Below are positions 6,057-14,555 of a DNA stretch of 64,000 nt, in pieces. The notes beneath the pieces are model-generated. The model saw nothing but the letters and a program-made list of their open reading frames with translations. It made no database searches and was not told the DNA's origin. Origin of the DNA: Kordiimonas sediminis (lineage in GTDB: Bacteria; Pseudomonadota; Alphaproteobacteria; Sphingomonadales; Kordiimonadaceae); the NCBI RefSeq assembly GCF_014656395.1, contig NZ_BNCI01000001.1, positions 558,001 to 622,000 on the forward strand, in the 5' to 3' direction. Numbering within the stretch: the first letter of the stretch is position 1; every line of letters starts with the position of its first letter. The position numbers and the translations under genes are program-made.

Positions 6057-8435
6057 ATGCGCAATTCAGAATATTTCAAAAAGTTATTATTAGGCTCTGT
6101 TGCAGCTGGGGTACTGGCGGCGCCAAACGCACCAGTAATGGCTGCAGAAGAGGAAGAAGTTGCAAGTCTTGAGGAGATTTACGTAACAGCACGGAAACGT
6201 CAGGAACTGATCGTAGAAGTTCCGATGAACATCGCGGCTGTTGGCGAAACAGAAATCCTGAAACGGAACCTTGTCACCAAGGAAGAGATTTTCCGTTCTG
6301 TGGCGGGTGCAGCCAGCCCACGTGGCGAACTGATCCTGCGCGGTCTTGCTGGCGGTAACGACAGCACACCGGGTACAACCTCTACTTTTACCGACGGTAT
6401 TCCATACGACTTTAGCAACCTCTATGATATTGAGCGTGTAGAAGTTCTGCGTGGTCCGCAGGGGACTTTGTACGGTTCAAATGCAATTGGTGGTACGGTT
6501 CGCGTAATCACCAAAAAGCCAAACCTGAATGAAATGGAAATTGGTGGCTCTGCCCTGTTCCTGTCAGAGAAGAACCGCCCGGGTGTTGGTGTTCGCGGCT
6601 CTGGGTATGTCAACATTCCTGTAGTTGAAGACAAACTGGCGTTCCGTGTGACGGGTTCTGCCGCCAAAGAAAATGGTAAAATTCTGAACACATACACCAA
6701 TAATACAGGCACGAATGAAGACCACTTCATCCGCGCACAGGCGTTGTGGGCTCCGAACGAAGACACGAAAGTTAATCTTTCTTTCGTGAACTCTCGTGAG
6801 TATTCAAGCACCCGCTCTGATGCGGACCGGTCCACGCCTGATTATTATTATGAAGCGATCCTGACAGCCAACCCCGATGCGAAATACGGCTATGATGTCG
6901 CTTTCGATTTCCCAAGCTGCCCTGAAGGAACTGAGCGGTCGGAATGTCGCGGTGGTCAGCTTAATGGTCACGACCCGAAATTTGCTGTCTGGCAGATCAT
7001 GGACCCATTCGTTAAAACAACATCCAATCTGGTTGTCCTGAATGTTGAAAAATATAACCTGGTCGACGGTGTTGATCTGGAATATTCAGGTTCCTGGCGC
7101 CGCAATACCTATGATGGCCGTCAGTCTGGCTGGTCACAGTTTGATGCGAACGATATGTTCCGCACATGGATCATCGACAAGGACGGCAATGATCGCTGGA
7201 CACATGAACTGCGCCTGCAGTCCAACGGCGAAGGACCTCTTCAGTGGACCGTTGGTGGCTTCTACGACAAGGACATCGGTCTGAAGACTCCTGACGGACA
7301 GTGGCAGTATCACGCCAGCGACAACAAGTCCCGTGCGATTGCAGCATACCTGTGGGGTGAATACTGGGGCCTGGGTGATCCAACTCAGATCGGCCTTGAC
7401 TTGTATGGCGACCCGACCAAAAACTACAATTACACCGTTCACAAGTGGAACACGCGCGAGCTCGCATTCTTTGGTGAAGCAGGCTACACGTTTGACCTGA
7501 AAGACGCTGGCAAGCTGGAAGTAACTGGTGGCCTTCGCTATTATGATCTGAAAGATGACCTGCATGATGAAGTATCAGGCATCTGGATCGGCGACGAACC
7601 CCAGGAAACAATCACCAAAGACGGTGAGAGCGGCACACGGAAGAAAATCAGTGTAAACTGGATGCCGTCCAATGACTTCGCCGTTTTTGCGATCTATTCC
7701 GAAGGCTACCGTCCGGGTGGTAACAACGGCCCGAACGCACCTGCTGACTGTCGCAACGACGAGAATATCGGCTCTTACACTGACCGATATTCGTCAGACA
7801 AGATCAAGAACTATGAGATCGGCTTCAAAGGTTTTGCGTTTGACCGTAAGGTTCAGTTCTCTTCCGCTGTGTACCAGATCGACTGGACCGACGTACAGGC
7901 TGTTGTCTATATGCCGTCCTGTGGCTTCTCCTACACGGCAAACGCGGCGTCTGCACGGTCCCGTGGTCTGGAGTTTGAAAGTACTACAACCATTACAGAC
8001 AGCTTGAAGCTGATCTTGAACGCTGCATATACAGATTCAAAAATGACCAGTGACGTAGAATCACTGGGTGCCAAAGATGGTGACGATATGACCATGGTGC
8101 CTAAGTATAACTTCTATGCAGCACTGGATCAGGAATTTGAACTGTATGGCCGTGAAGCAAGTGTGCGTCTGGATGTTGCCGGTTACGGTGAATATAAATC
8201 ACACTTTAATACAAAAGATTCTGACGTCTCTCCTGCGTATGAAGTTGTGAATCTGTCCGGTTCTATTCAGATCAACGAGAATGCACGCCTGAGCCTGCAT
8301 GTGAATAATGTTCTGAATACAAACATCATTACTTACCGCCGCTCCCGTTCCCGGAGCGACTGGTCCGGTAATACGCTGTATGAAACATACGGCGATCAGA
8401 GAAATCTTGCTGTTCGCCTGGACTTTACTTTCTAG
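6057..8435 (+). CDS. TonB-dependent outer-membrane receptor (792 aa)
   Basis: Outer-membrane beta-barrel that imports a scarce substrate with energy from TonB-ExbBD. A signal peptide ends near VMA-A (residue 29). The TonB box EEIYVTARKR is at residues 39-48, followed by the plug domain (VPMNIAAVG, then IERVEVLRGPQGTLYGSNA) and a long barrel ending in the aromatic C-terminus LAVRLDFTF. GGGAGGAAAT fixes the start. The sequence is of the broad class typical of sphingomonad-like and other marine alphaproteobacteria; the ligand is unknown. A TPR-sulfotransferase gene follows on the same strand after a hairpin. Confidence 0.93.
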   Translation: MRNSEYFKKLLLGSVAAGVLAAPNAPVMAAEEEEVASLEEIYVTARKRQELIVEVPMNIAAVGETEILKRNLVTKEEIFRSVAGAASPRGELILRGLAGGNDSTPGTTSTFTDGIPYDFSNLYDIERVEVLRGPQGTLYGSNAIGGTVRVITKKPNLNEMEIGGSALFLSEKNRPGVGVRGSGYVNIPVVEDKLAFRVTGSAAKENGKILNTYTNNTGTNEDHFIRAQALWAPNEDTKVNLSFVNSREYSSTRSDADRSTPDYYYEAILTANPDAKYGYDVAFDFPSCPEGTERSECRGGQLNGHDPKFAVWQIMDPFVKTTSNLVVLNVEKYNLVDGVDLEYSGSWRRNTYDGRQSGWSQFDANDMFRTWIIDKDGNDRWTHELRLQSNGEGPLQWTVGGFYDKDIGLKTPDGQWQYHASDNKSRAIAAYLWGEYWGLGDPTQIGLDLYGDPTKNYNYTVHKWNTRELAFFGEAGYTFDLKDAGKLEVTGGLRYYDLKDDLHDEVSGIWIGDEPQETITKDGESGTRKKISVNWMPSNDFAVFAIYSEGYRPGGNNGPNAPADCRNDENIGSYTDRYSSDKIKNYEIGFKGFAFDRKVQFSSAVYQIDWTDVQAVVYMPSCGFSYTANAASARSRGLEFESTTTITDSLKLILNAAYTDSKMTSDVESLGAKDGDDMTMVPKYNFYAALDQEFELYGREASVRLDVAGYGEYKSHFNTKDSDVSPAYEVVNLSGSIQINENARLSLHVNNVLNTNIITYRRSRSRSDWSGNTLYETYGDQRNLAVRLDFTF

Positions 8436-8457
8436 GCCAGACTAAAATACAGTAAAC

Positions 8458-8484
8458 GAGGCGGTGACCCCAAGTTGCCGCCTC
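8458..8484 (+). terminator. Hairpin between receptor and sulfotransferase genes
   Basis: GAGGCGG (8458-8464) pairs with CCGCCTC (8478-8484) around a 13-nt loop. The following ACTTGTAT is only weakly T-rich, so this may be a weak terminator or an mRNA-stabilising hairpin rather than a full stop. Confidence 0.5.
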
Positions 8485-8519
8485 ACTTGTATCTAAGCCA
8501 ACCTTTAAAGATCGGGAAC

Positions 8520-10484
8520 ATGCGTATGTCTTTTCACAGCAAAATGGCTGACCTCATCAAAAATGGACAATGGACACAGGCAATTCCAACGCTTGCAGCG
8601 CATGTAACTGATAACCCGGACGACGAAACCGCACTGTCTCTCTATGCCACAGCACTGATGCGCGCGGGTGAAAAGGACGCGTCCCTCAAGGTATTATGTG
8701 ACACTGCCAGGCGGTTCCCACAGTCCGCTGCTGCGCAGGCTGATCTGGGTTTTCTCGCAATGAAAGCTGACAATCTGGCGCTCGCGGTAGAAGGGCTGCA
8801 GGCAGCAACAAAACTACAACCAAATTTCTATCAGGCCTGGGTGTTTCTTGCACAGGCCCAGTTTGCGTGTGGCAATATGAAAGAAGCACTGACAGCCAAT
8901 GAGGCCTGCGAAAATACAGACCCCTTGGGTGCTGAATTTCCCAAAATGCAGAAAGCTATAAAGAAAGGGGACTTCGCCCGCGCAGAAGGAACCGCACGCA
9001 ACATGCTGGCACGTGTTAATGGACATCCGCGCGGTGCCTTTGCATTGGCCTATCTTGCCAGCACTGTCGGTGCCCATGAAGAACAGGCACAAATACTGGA
9101 ACATTCGCTGGCACAGTATCCAGCGAACCCCATGCTGTATCGCTCCCTGAGCGAGGCATACGAGGCAGTTGGCGCCTATGAAAAGGCAATCAAAGTCGCC
9201 GATATGCTGGTAACCCTTGATCCAAGTGTCACCAGCCACTGGATACGTGCACGGGTCGCTGGCCATGTTGGTGACTTCAATAGCGCGCTCGACCATGCAG
9301 ACAAGGCAATTGCCCTATTGCCTGGCGGCAGCGAAGAACGCGGCAAACTGGACCTGATGCGCGGTCATGCTCTAAAAATTTTGGGGCAGCGTTCCGAAAG
9401 CGAAGAAGCTTACCGGGCCTGCATCAAGAACACACCGGGGAACGGTGCAGGCTGGTGGGGACTTGCCGACCTGAAGACATTTCAGTTCACCCCGCAGGAT
9501 GAAGCAGATATGCAGACACTGGTGGATGATGAAACGCTGGATGCAGCCCAGCGGTCACAGGCTGCGTTCGCACTTGCAAAGGCATTTGAAAACCGCGGCG
9601 ATGCAAAGGCAGCCTTCGCACAATATACAGTCGCAAACAACCTGCGCCCGGACATAGATTTTGATCCCGGTAAAAATGACCAGTTTATCACCAGGCTACT
9701 GGCTTCATTTGACAGCCAGACATTACAGCAACAGGCAAAAACAGTGCCCACCGGCCCGACCCCGATCTTTATCGTCGGTATGCCGCGGGCCGGGTCAACT
9801 CTGATAGAACAAATCCTTGCCAGCCATTCTGCCATTGAAGGGACCATGGAACTGAATACCCTGCCCAATCTGGAACGCACCATCCGTATCGAAGGCGGCA
9901 GACGGTTTAAATGCGACTATCCTGAAAGCCTGCAAAAATTCAGTCCTGATGCGCTCACTGCCTATGGGCAACAGTATCTGGATAACAGCGCAATCTTCCG
10001 CACTGGGAAGCCCTATTTCATCGATAAATTGCCGCCCAACTATGAACGTATCGGCCTTATCCACAAAATCCTGCCCCAGGCTATTATCATTGATGCCCGC
10101 CGAGACCCGATGGATTGCGGCTATAGTGCATACCGCCAGCATTTCGCTGCTGGACATGAATATAGCTATAACCTGGGCCACATCGGTGCTTACTACAAAG
10201 GATACTTAAGGGTTATTGACCATTTCAACGAGGCATTACCGGGAAAAGTATTGACCGTTCAATATGAAAATATGGTCCAAAATACAGAAGCGACTATTCG
10301 CACGATACTGGACCATATTGGCCTGCCATTTGAAGAAAACTGTCTACGCTTCTTTGAAAATAAACGCCCGGTCAGAACCGCAAGCAGTGAGCAGGTCCGA
10401 CAGCCTATCTATACGAAAGGCATGGGACAGTGGAAAGCCGTCGAAGAAGAACTGGCCCCTTTGAAACAGGCCTTAGCATCCTAA
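8520..10484 (+). CDS. TPR-repeat sulfotransferase family protein
   Basis: The N-terminal part (about residues 1-390) is a run of tetratricopeptide repeats, for example AQADLGFLAMKADNLALAVE and LYRSLSEAYEAVGAYEKAIK. The C-terminal part (from about residue 413) is a sulfotransferase domain with the PAPS 5'-phosphosulfate loop in IFIVGMPRAGSTLIEQIL and a downstream IIDARRDPMDCGYS that fits the 3'-phosphate site. It should transfer sulfate from PAPS to an unknown acceptor in the cytoplasm. ATG at 8520 or 8526 is preferred because the earlier TTG (8475) lies inside a hairpin; GGGA precedes ATG 8526. It follows a TonB receptor gene on the same strand. Confidence 0.85.
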   Translation: MRMSFHSKMADLIKNGQWTQAIPTLAAHVTDNPDDETALSLYATALMRAGEKDASLKVLCDTARRFPQSAAAQADLGFLAMKADNLALAVEGLQAATKLQPNFYQAWVFLAQAQFACGNMKEALTANEACENTDPLGAEFPKMQKAIKKGDFARAEGTARNMLARVNGHPRGAFALAYLASTVGAHEEQAQILEHSLAQYPANPMLYRSLSEAYEAVGAYEKAIKVADMLVTLDPSVTSHWIRARVAGHVGDFNSALDHADKAIALLPGGSEERGKLDLMRGHALKILGQRSESEEAYRACIKNTPGNGAGWWGLADLKTFQFTPQDEADMQTLVDDETLDAAQRSQAAFALAKAFENRGDAKAAFAQYTVANNLRPDIDFDPGKNDQFITRLLASFDSQTLQQQAKTVPTGPTPIFIVGMPRAGSTLIEQILASHSAIEGTMELNTLPNLERTIRIEGGRRFKCDYPESLQKFSPDALTAYGQQYLDNSAIFRTGKPYFIDKLPPNYERIGLIHKILPQAIIIDARRDPMDCGYSAYRQHFAAGHEYSYNLGHIGAYYKGYLRVIDHFNEALPGKVLTVQYENMVQNTEATIRTILDHIGLPFEENCLRFFENKRPVRTASSEQVRQPIYTKGMGQWKAVEEELAPLKQALAS

Positions 10485-10532
10485 GTCTTGAAAGAGTTTG
10501 CCGCCCCACGGGGCGGACATGCTGCAAAACAA

Positions 10533-10556
10533 AATGGGCCGGAGTACCGGCCCATT
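10533..10556 (-). terminator. Terminator between convergent genes
   Basis: AATGGGCCGG (10533-10542) pairs perfectly with CCGGCCCATT (10547-10556) around a 4-nt loop. On the minus strand it is followed by TTGTTTT, so it ends the receptor gene transcript; on the plus strand it may also stop the sulfotransferase message. A second GC-rich hairpin lies at 10501-10516. Confidence 0.8.
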
Positions 10557-10580
10557 CATCCAATCCTGCATTAAGTAACC

Positions 10581-12947
10581 TTAGAACGAGCGAGAGAGAG
10601 AGAGGCCCCATTCGCGTGGGCGCCCATATACTGCGTTCCTGATACCAAATGCCGGAATAGACTCTGCACTGGTGAAATATTCCTTGTCCGTAATATTCAG
10701 GACGAATACAGCCAGTTGCCAATCTTCATCAGCACTGTCCCACGTCAGACGACCGTTCAGAACGGTGTAGGCCTTCTGAGCAATTTCAGGCGTGTTTTGC
10801 GGATTATTGAAAGTTTTGCTGCGGTGGACAATATCGCCGCGCAGCGTCAACCGGCCACTGTTATTCAGATCGAAACCATACTGCGCCCCTGCATTAAGTG
10901 TCCATTTAGCAGCGTTAGGCAGTTTGTTGTCAATTGAATAGCCCGTTGATGCAGCAAGGCTTTTATACTCATTGTCCATATAACCGATGCCCGCATTCAC
11001 ATCGAACCCTTCTGACAGGCGTGCAACCATCTCGGCTTCGAAACCCCAGATATCGACATCACCTGCATTATCAACCGTTAATAGCAGGGATCCATTTTCT
11101 GGGTTAACCGAATTGGAGAAAAGCTGCAGGTCTTTATAGTTGCTAAGGAAACCCGCGACATTAAGGGTCATGCGGTTGTCCAACAGGCGGCTTTTCACAC
11201 CAACTTCATACGCAGTCAGATTTTCCTGATCGTAGCGCTTGAACTCTGCAGGCTGTAACGGCCGCGGGTTCCAGCCACCGCTTTTAAAGCCTTTGGAATA
11301 AGTCGCATACAAAAGCACATCCTCATTCACATGATAATCAAGACCAAACTTAGGCGTAAACTTCGACCAATTCTGACTGTCTTCTGTCGGCGGAGTCGCA
11401 ACACGTCCCGATGCCGGGTAAATCGAGTCGATGAAATAGGTTTTCTTCTCGTAGGAGTAACGACCGCCAACGGTTACCGAAAGCTTCTCACTGATATCAT
11501 AGCTGACATGGAGAAATGCCGCCAAATTGTCTGTATCAAGGCTCGTCGTCGGACTGACATCCAAGTCCAGCATACTATTTAGCGGATTGCCGGCGCCGCC
11601 AACGCACGGTGCTGGCGGTGCTGCCGGACAGGTTATCCCCGGCACAAGGGGAACAAAGGCACCTGGCATCATCTCCAGGGATTGATACAGACCGTTCGCC
11701 AGAAGGGTCAGATTTTGATCACTTATCTGCTCGTTAAAATAATAGCCGCCAAGCAACCAGGACAAGCGGCCGTCAGACGCATCACCACTCAGCTGGATTT
11801 CCTGACTGAACTGTTTCTGGTCCTGTTCTTCATCCGTATGGATTACCGGGAACGGTGAATAGTCAATGTCCGTTTGAATAACAGCATCCATCTCGCGGTA
11901 CGCCGTAATGGACTTCAACGCAACGGTATCAGACAGTGCCCAGTCAATTGTCGAGCTTAGCCCCCAGGTATCATTTTTATCCTGCGTTGGCCCTGTACCG
12001 CTAGACAAGTACGGATCACCCGTTACATACCGGTCATCATAAATACTGCCCTCGGGCAACCCTTCCATTGCGGCAATTAACGGCGCTCCGATGGCATTAT
12101 AAAGACCATACAAACTACCCGGTGAATCAAACGTTTCCAGCAAGGTGCCCGGCGCACCGTTCTGACGAATGCGGCTGGCATCAAAATTCAGATATACCGT
12201 CACATCCTCGCTGGCATTCACATTCAAACCAGCGCGGATAACATCAACATTGGTATCCCCAAGGTCCAAACCATCCGACGTGCGTTTTACATATCCGTCC
12301 TGGTTTTTAGACGCCACTGCCACTTTGGCGGAGACTTTGTCATCCGTGATCGGGAATTTGATGTCTGCTTCAATATCCAACCTGTCACGCTGGCCAATAG
12401 TGGCCTTGACCTTACCGCCAAATTCGCCGTCAGGGCGACTGGAAATAATATTGATCGCCCCACCGATGGTATTCTTACCGTACAGCGTACCCTGTGGACC
12501 CCGCAGCACTTCAACCCGCTCGATATCAGCAAGATCCATCATGCCGCCAATACTGCGCGCGATATAGACACCGTCCATATAGATGCCCACGCCCGGATCA
12601 GTTGGGAAAATAAAGTCATTCTGACCAACACCGCGGATAAAGATAGATGCATTGGTGCTGCCGCCATCTGCTTTGCCGTGGTTAATGTCAACGTTCGGTG
12701 TATAGGCCGAAATATTGCTGACATTGGTAATACCTTTGTTCGCCAGGCCTGACTGTGTAAAGGCCGTTACAGAAACAGGCGCATCCTGCAGGCTTTCAAC
12801 CCGCTTACGCGCTGTCACTGTAATTTCCTCTAACTGGAAACCGCCCTCCTGTGCGGTCGCGGCTGGCGCAGTTACTACGCCTGCCAGTAAACTACCCGAT
12901 AATACGGTTGTTCCCAGCAATCGATGCATTCTGGTAATCTTAAACAT
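10581..12947 (-). CDS. TonB-dependent receptor at the end of the ketone-carboxylation operon (788 aa)
   Basis: Outer-membrane importer. Signal peptide to about residue 32 (ATA-Q), TonB box EEITVTARKR at 40-49, plug with FIRGVGQNDF and IERVEVLRGPQGTLYGKN, barrel, and C-terminal aromatic end LSLSRSF. GGGAGAGAG is the ribosome site. It lies 47 bp downstream of the thiolase gene and is the last gene of a long minus-strand run that starts with tetR at 24.2 kb. A hairpin with a T-run overlapping the thiolase stop codon may reduce read-through into it. By position it probably imports the substrate, or a precursor, of the catabolic pathway; this is inference. Confidence 0.92.
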   Translation of the reverse strand: MFKITRMHRLLGTTVLSGSLLAGVVTAPAATAQEGGFQLEEITVTARKRVESLQDAPVSVTAFTQSGLANKGITNVSNISAYTPNVDINHGKADGGSTNASIFIRGVGQNDFIFPTDPGVGIYMDGVYIARSIGGMMDLADIERVEVLRGPQGTLYGKNTIGGAINIISSRPDGEFGGKVKATIGQRDRLDIEADIKFPITDDKVSAKVAVASKNQDGYVKRTSDGLDLGDTNVDVIRAGLNVNASEDVTVYLNFDASRIRQNGAPGTLLETFDSPGSLYGLYNAIGAPLIAAMEGLPEGSIYDDRYVTGDPYLSSGTGPTQDKNDTWGLSSTIDWALSDTVALKSITAYREMDAVIQTDIDYSPFPVIHTDEEQDQKQFSQEIQLSGDASDGRLSWLLGGYYFNEQISDQNLTLLANGLYQSLEMMPGAFVPLVPGITCPAAPPAPCVGGAGNPLNSMLDLDVSPTTSLDTDNLAAFLHVSYDISEKLSVTVGGRYSYEKKTYFIDSIYPASGRVATPPTEDSQNWSKFTPKFGLDYHVNEDVLLYATYSKGFKSGGWNPRPLQPAEFKRYDQENLTAYEVGVKSRLLDNRMTLNVAGFLSNYKDLQLFSNSVNPENGSLLLTVDNAGDVDIWGFEAEMVARLSEGFDVNAGIGYMDNEYKSLAASTGYSIDNKLPNAAKWTLNAGAQYGFDLNNSGRLTLRGDIVHRSKTFNNPQNTPEIAQKAYTVLNGRLTWDSADEDWQLAVFVLNITDKEYFTSAESIPAFGIRNAVYGRPREWGLSLSRSF

Positions 12948-12979
12948 ATTCTCTCTCCCATCTTCCCAAAACTGGGTCC

Positions 12980-13002
12980 AAAAAAGTCGCGGCCTTACCG
13001 CG
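12980..13002 (-). terminator. Possible attenuator overlapping the thiolase stop codon
   Basis: On the minus strand CGCGG (13002-12998) and CCGCG (12992-12988) form a 5-bp stem with a short loop holding the TAA stop, followed by ACTTTTTT. Short for a terminator, but it could partially uncouple the receptor gene from the upstream operon. Confidence 0.4.
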
Positions 13003-14134
13003 ATAAAACCGCCACTGTGCAGGACTTGGTGTCTCCCTTTTTGTCACCGCCCATACAGTGCGCCACTCCGAGGTTGCAGTCTTCGACCTGTCGGTCGCCT
13101 GCTTCCTGTCGTAACTGCGTCACAAGCTCTACGATTTGCGCTACACCTGTTGCGGAAATCGGATGGCCGCGACTGAGAAGGCCACCGGACACATTGACCG
13201 GAACCTTGCCGCCCAAAGAGGCATCGCCCCTTTCAACGAACCTGCCGCCCTCGCCTCTCTCACATAGACCAAGGGCTTCATAGTGCAGGATTTCTGCGAT
13301 TGAAAAAGCATCATGGCATTCAACAATATCAACGTCCTCGGGCGTGGTACCGGCCTTTTCATAGGCCAGCGCAACCGAGGCATAATCCGTATGCCAGCGT
13401 GTTAAATCGGCTGGATTTTCATACCGACCTGATGTCAGAACGGCAGACCGAATAGCAATCGCCCTGTCCATTTGAGCGGCGACCCGATCGCCTGCTAAGA
13501 TCAGGGCCGCTGCACCGTCCGCAATAGGACAACACTGCGGACGCGTGAACGGATCCACGATCATCGGACTTGCGAGAACACTTTCTGTTGTCTCAGGCTT
13601 CGTAAACTGTGCGATCGGATTAAGGGATGCATGTTGTCTGCTTTTCACGGTAACAGCGGCCAACTGCTCGGGTGTTGTGCCGAACTCATGCATATGGCGT
13701 TTCGCCCTAAGGGCAAAGCCCGCAGGTGTTACCATCCCAAGCAACGTATCCAGCTCGGTTGCCCCGGAGTTGATCAGACCAAAGTCAGGGACACACATCT
13801 TCTCTGACCCAACGACAAGGGCGATGTCGCACTCGCCAGCCAGGATGGCGTTTCTTGCAAGATAAAAAGCTGTTGAGCCCGATGTGCAGGCATTTTCAAC
13901 ATTGACCACAGGAAGATCTACCATCCCCATGGCAGATGTCAGATTCTGTCCAAGGGTGGTGTCCCCAAAAAGGGAGCTTCCGAGGGCATTGGCAAAATAG
14001 CAGGCACCGATCTGGTCCCGGGTGATGGCTGCATCATCCAGGGCCCGACGGGTGGCTTCTATCGCCATTGAAACGATCGATCGTTCTAGATGACGACCAA
14101 AGGGAATTATGCCTGTTCCTATAATAGATACCAT
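12995..14134 (-). CDS. Thiolase of the SCP2/lipid-transfer type
   Basis: 379 residues with the thiolase fold. The nucleophilic cysteine is Cys83 in VENACTSGS; His274 sits in ECHDAFSIAE, His324 in LLSRGHPISATG, and Cys360 in the CMG motif near the C-terminus. The full set of catalytic residues supports real C-C cleavage or formation on acyl-CoA. Such SCP2-type thiolases usually work with a DUF35 OB-fold partner, and one is encoded 11 bp upstream. In the pathway proposed here it would thiolyse a beta-ketoacyl-CoA made by the carboxylase and ligase. A retro-aldolase role, as for Ltp2-DUF35 pairs, is the main alternative. Confidence 0.85.
   Translation of the reverse strand: MVSIIGTGIIPFGRHLERSIVSMAIEATRRALDDAAITRDQIGACYFANALGSSLFGDTTLGQNLTSAMGMVDLPVVNVENACTSGSTAFYLARNAILAGECDIALVVGSEKMCVPDFGLINSGATELDTLLGMVTPAGFALRAKRHMHEFGTTPEQLAAVTVKSRQHASLNPIAQFTKPETTESVLASPMIVDPFTRPQCCPIADGAAALILAGDRVAAQMDRAIAIRSAVLTSGRYENPADLTRWHTDYASVALAYEKAGTTPEDVDIVECHDAFSIAEILHYEALGLCERGEGGRFVERGDASLGGKVPVNVSGGLLSRGHPISATGVAQIVELVTQLRQEAGDRQVEDCNLGVAHCMGGDKKGDTKSCTVAVLSR
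14072..14088. promoter_or_regulatory. Operator-like palindrome inside the thiolase gene
   Basis: A perfect 14-bp palindrome AACGATCGATCGTT (14072-14085) near the 5' end of the thiolase gene. The 14-mer GATCGATCGTTCTA (14075-14088) is identical to one at 24361-24374 in the tetR-hydrolase promoter region. It may be a secondary TetR site or a coincidence of coding sequence. Confidence 0.35.
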
Positions 14135-14145
14135 GGTTTTATCGC

Positions 14146-14553
14146 TTACTTATCTGCGCTGAAATAGGGCCTTAGACAGGCCTTCTGCTCGTTATTGACA
14201 CCGATGGGCGCAACATGGAGGGAAACCCGTTGACCAATCGAGAAAGACCCGGCTTGCTCTGGGTCCATCAGCGCAAATATCCTGCACGGCACATCCTCCA
14301 GATCAACAAGCGCTACGCTGTAAGGGCTCGGCAAACCAAGCGGTGCCCGCGTCCGAACGGTCGTCACGCTGTAGATGGTCGCCGATTGACCAAAATCTGC
14401 ACCGCGTACTTCTGACAGACAGTCAGGACAAATATCGGGCTTTGGGAAATGATGCGCTCCGCACGACGTACACTGTCCCCCTATCAGGGAAGGTGGCTTA
14501 TCAGCTGTGAAAATACCGGCATATACGGGCGGAATTTGTGAAAAGTCGTTCAT
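14146..14553 (-). CDS. DUF35 / OB-fold zinc-ribbon protein, thiolase partner
   Basis: 135 residues. A rubredoxin-like zinc ribbon (Cys28, Cys31, Cys42, Cys45 in CTSC and CPDC) precedes an OB-fold (TIYSVTTVRTRAP, YSVALVDLED, IGQRVSLHV). Proteins of this family bind acyl-CoA and form complexes with SCP2-type thiolases or aldolases. The gene lies between the acyl-CoA ligase (2 bp apart) and the thiolase (11 bp apart), which fits a thiolase-DUF35 complex in the same operon. Confidence 0.88.
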   Translation of the reverse strand: MNDFSQIPPVYAGIFTADKPPSLIGGQCTSCGAHHFPKPDICPDCLSEVRGADFGQSATIYSVTTVRTRAPLGLPSPYSVALVDLEDVPCRIFALMDPEQAGSFSIGQRVSLHVAPIGVNNEQKACLRPYFSADK

Positions 14554-14555
14554 GC

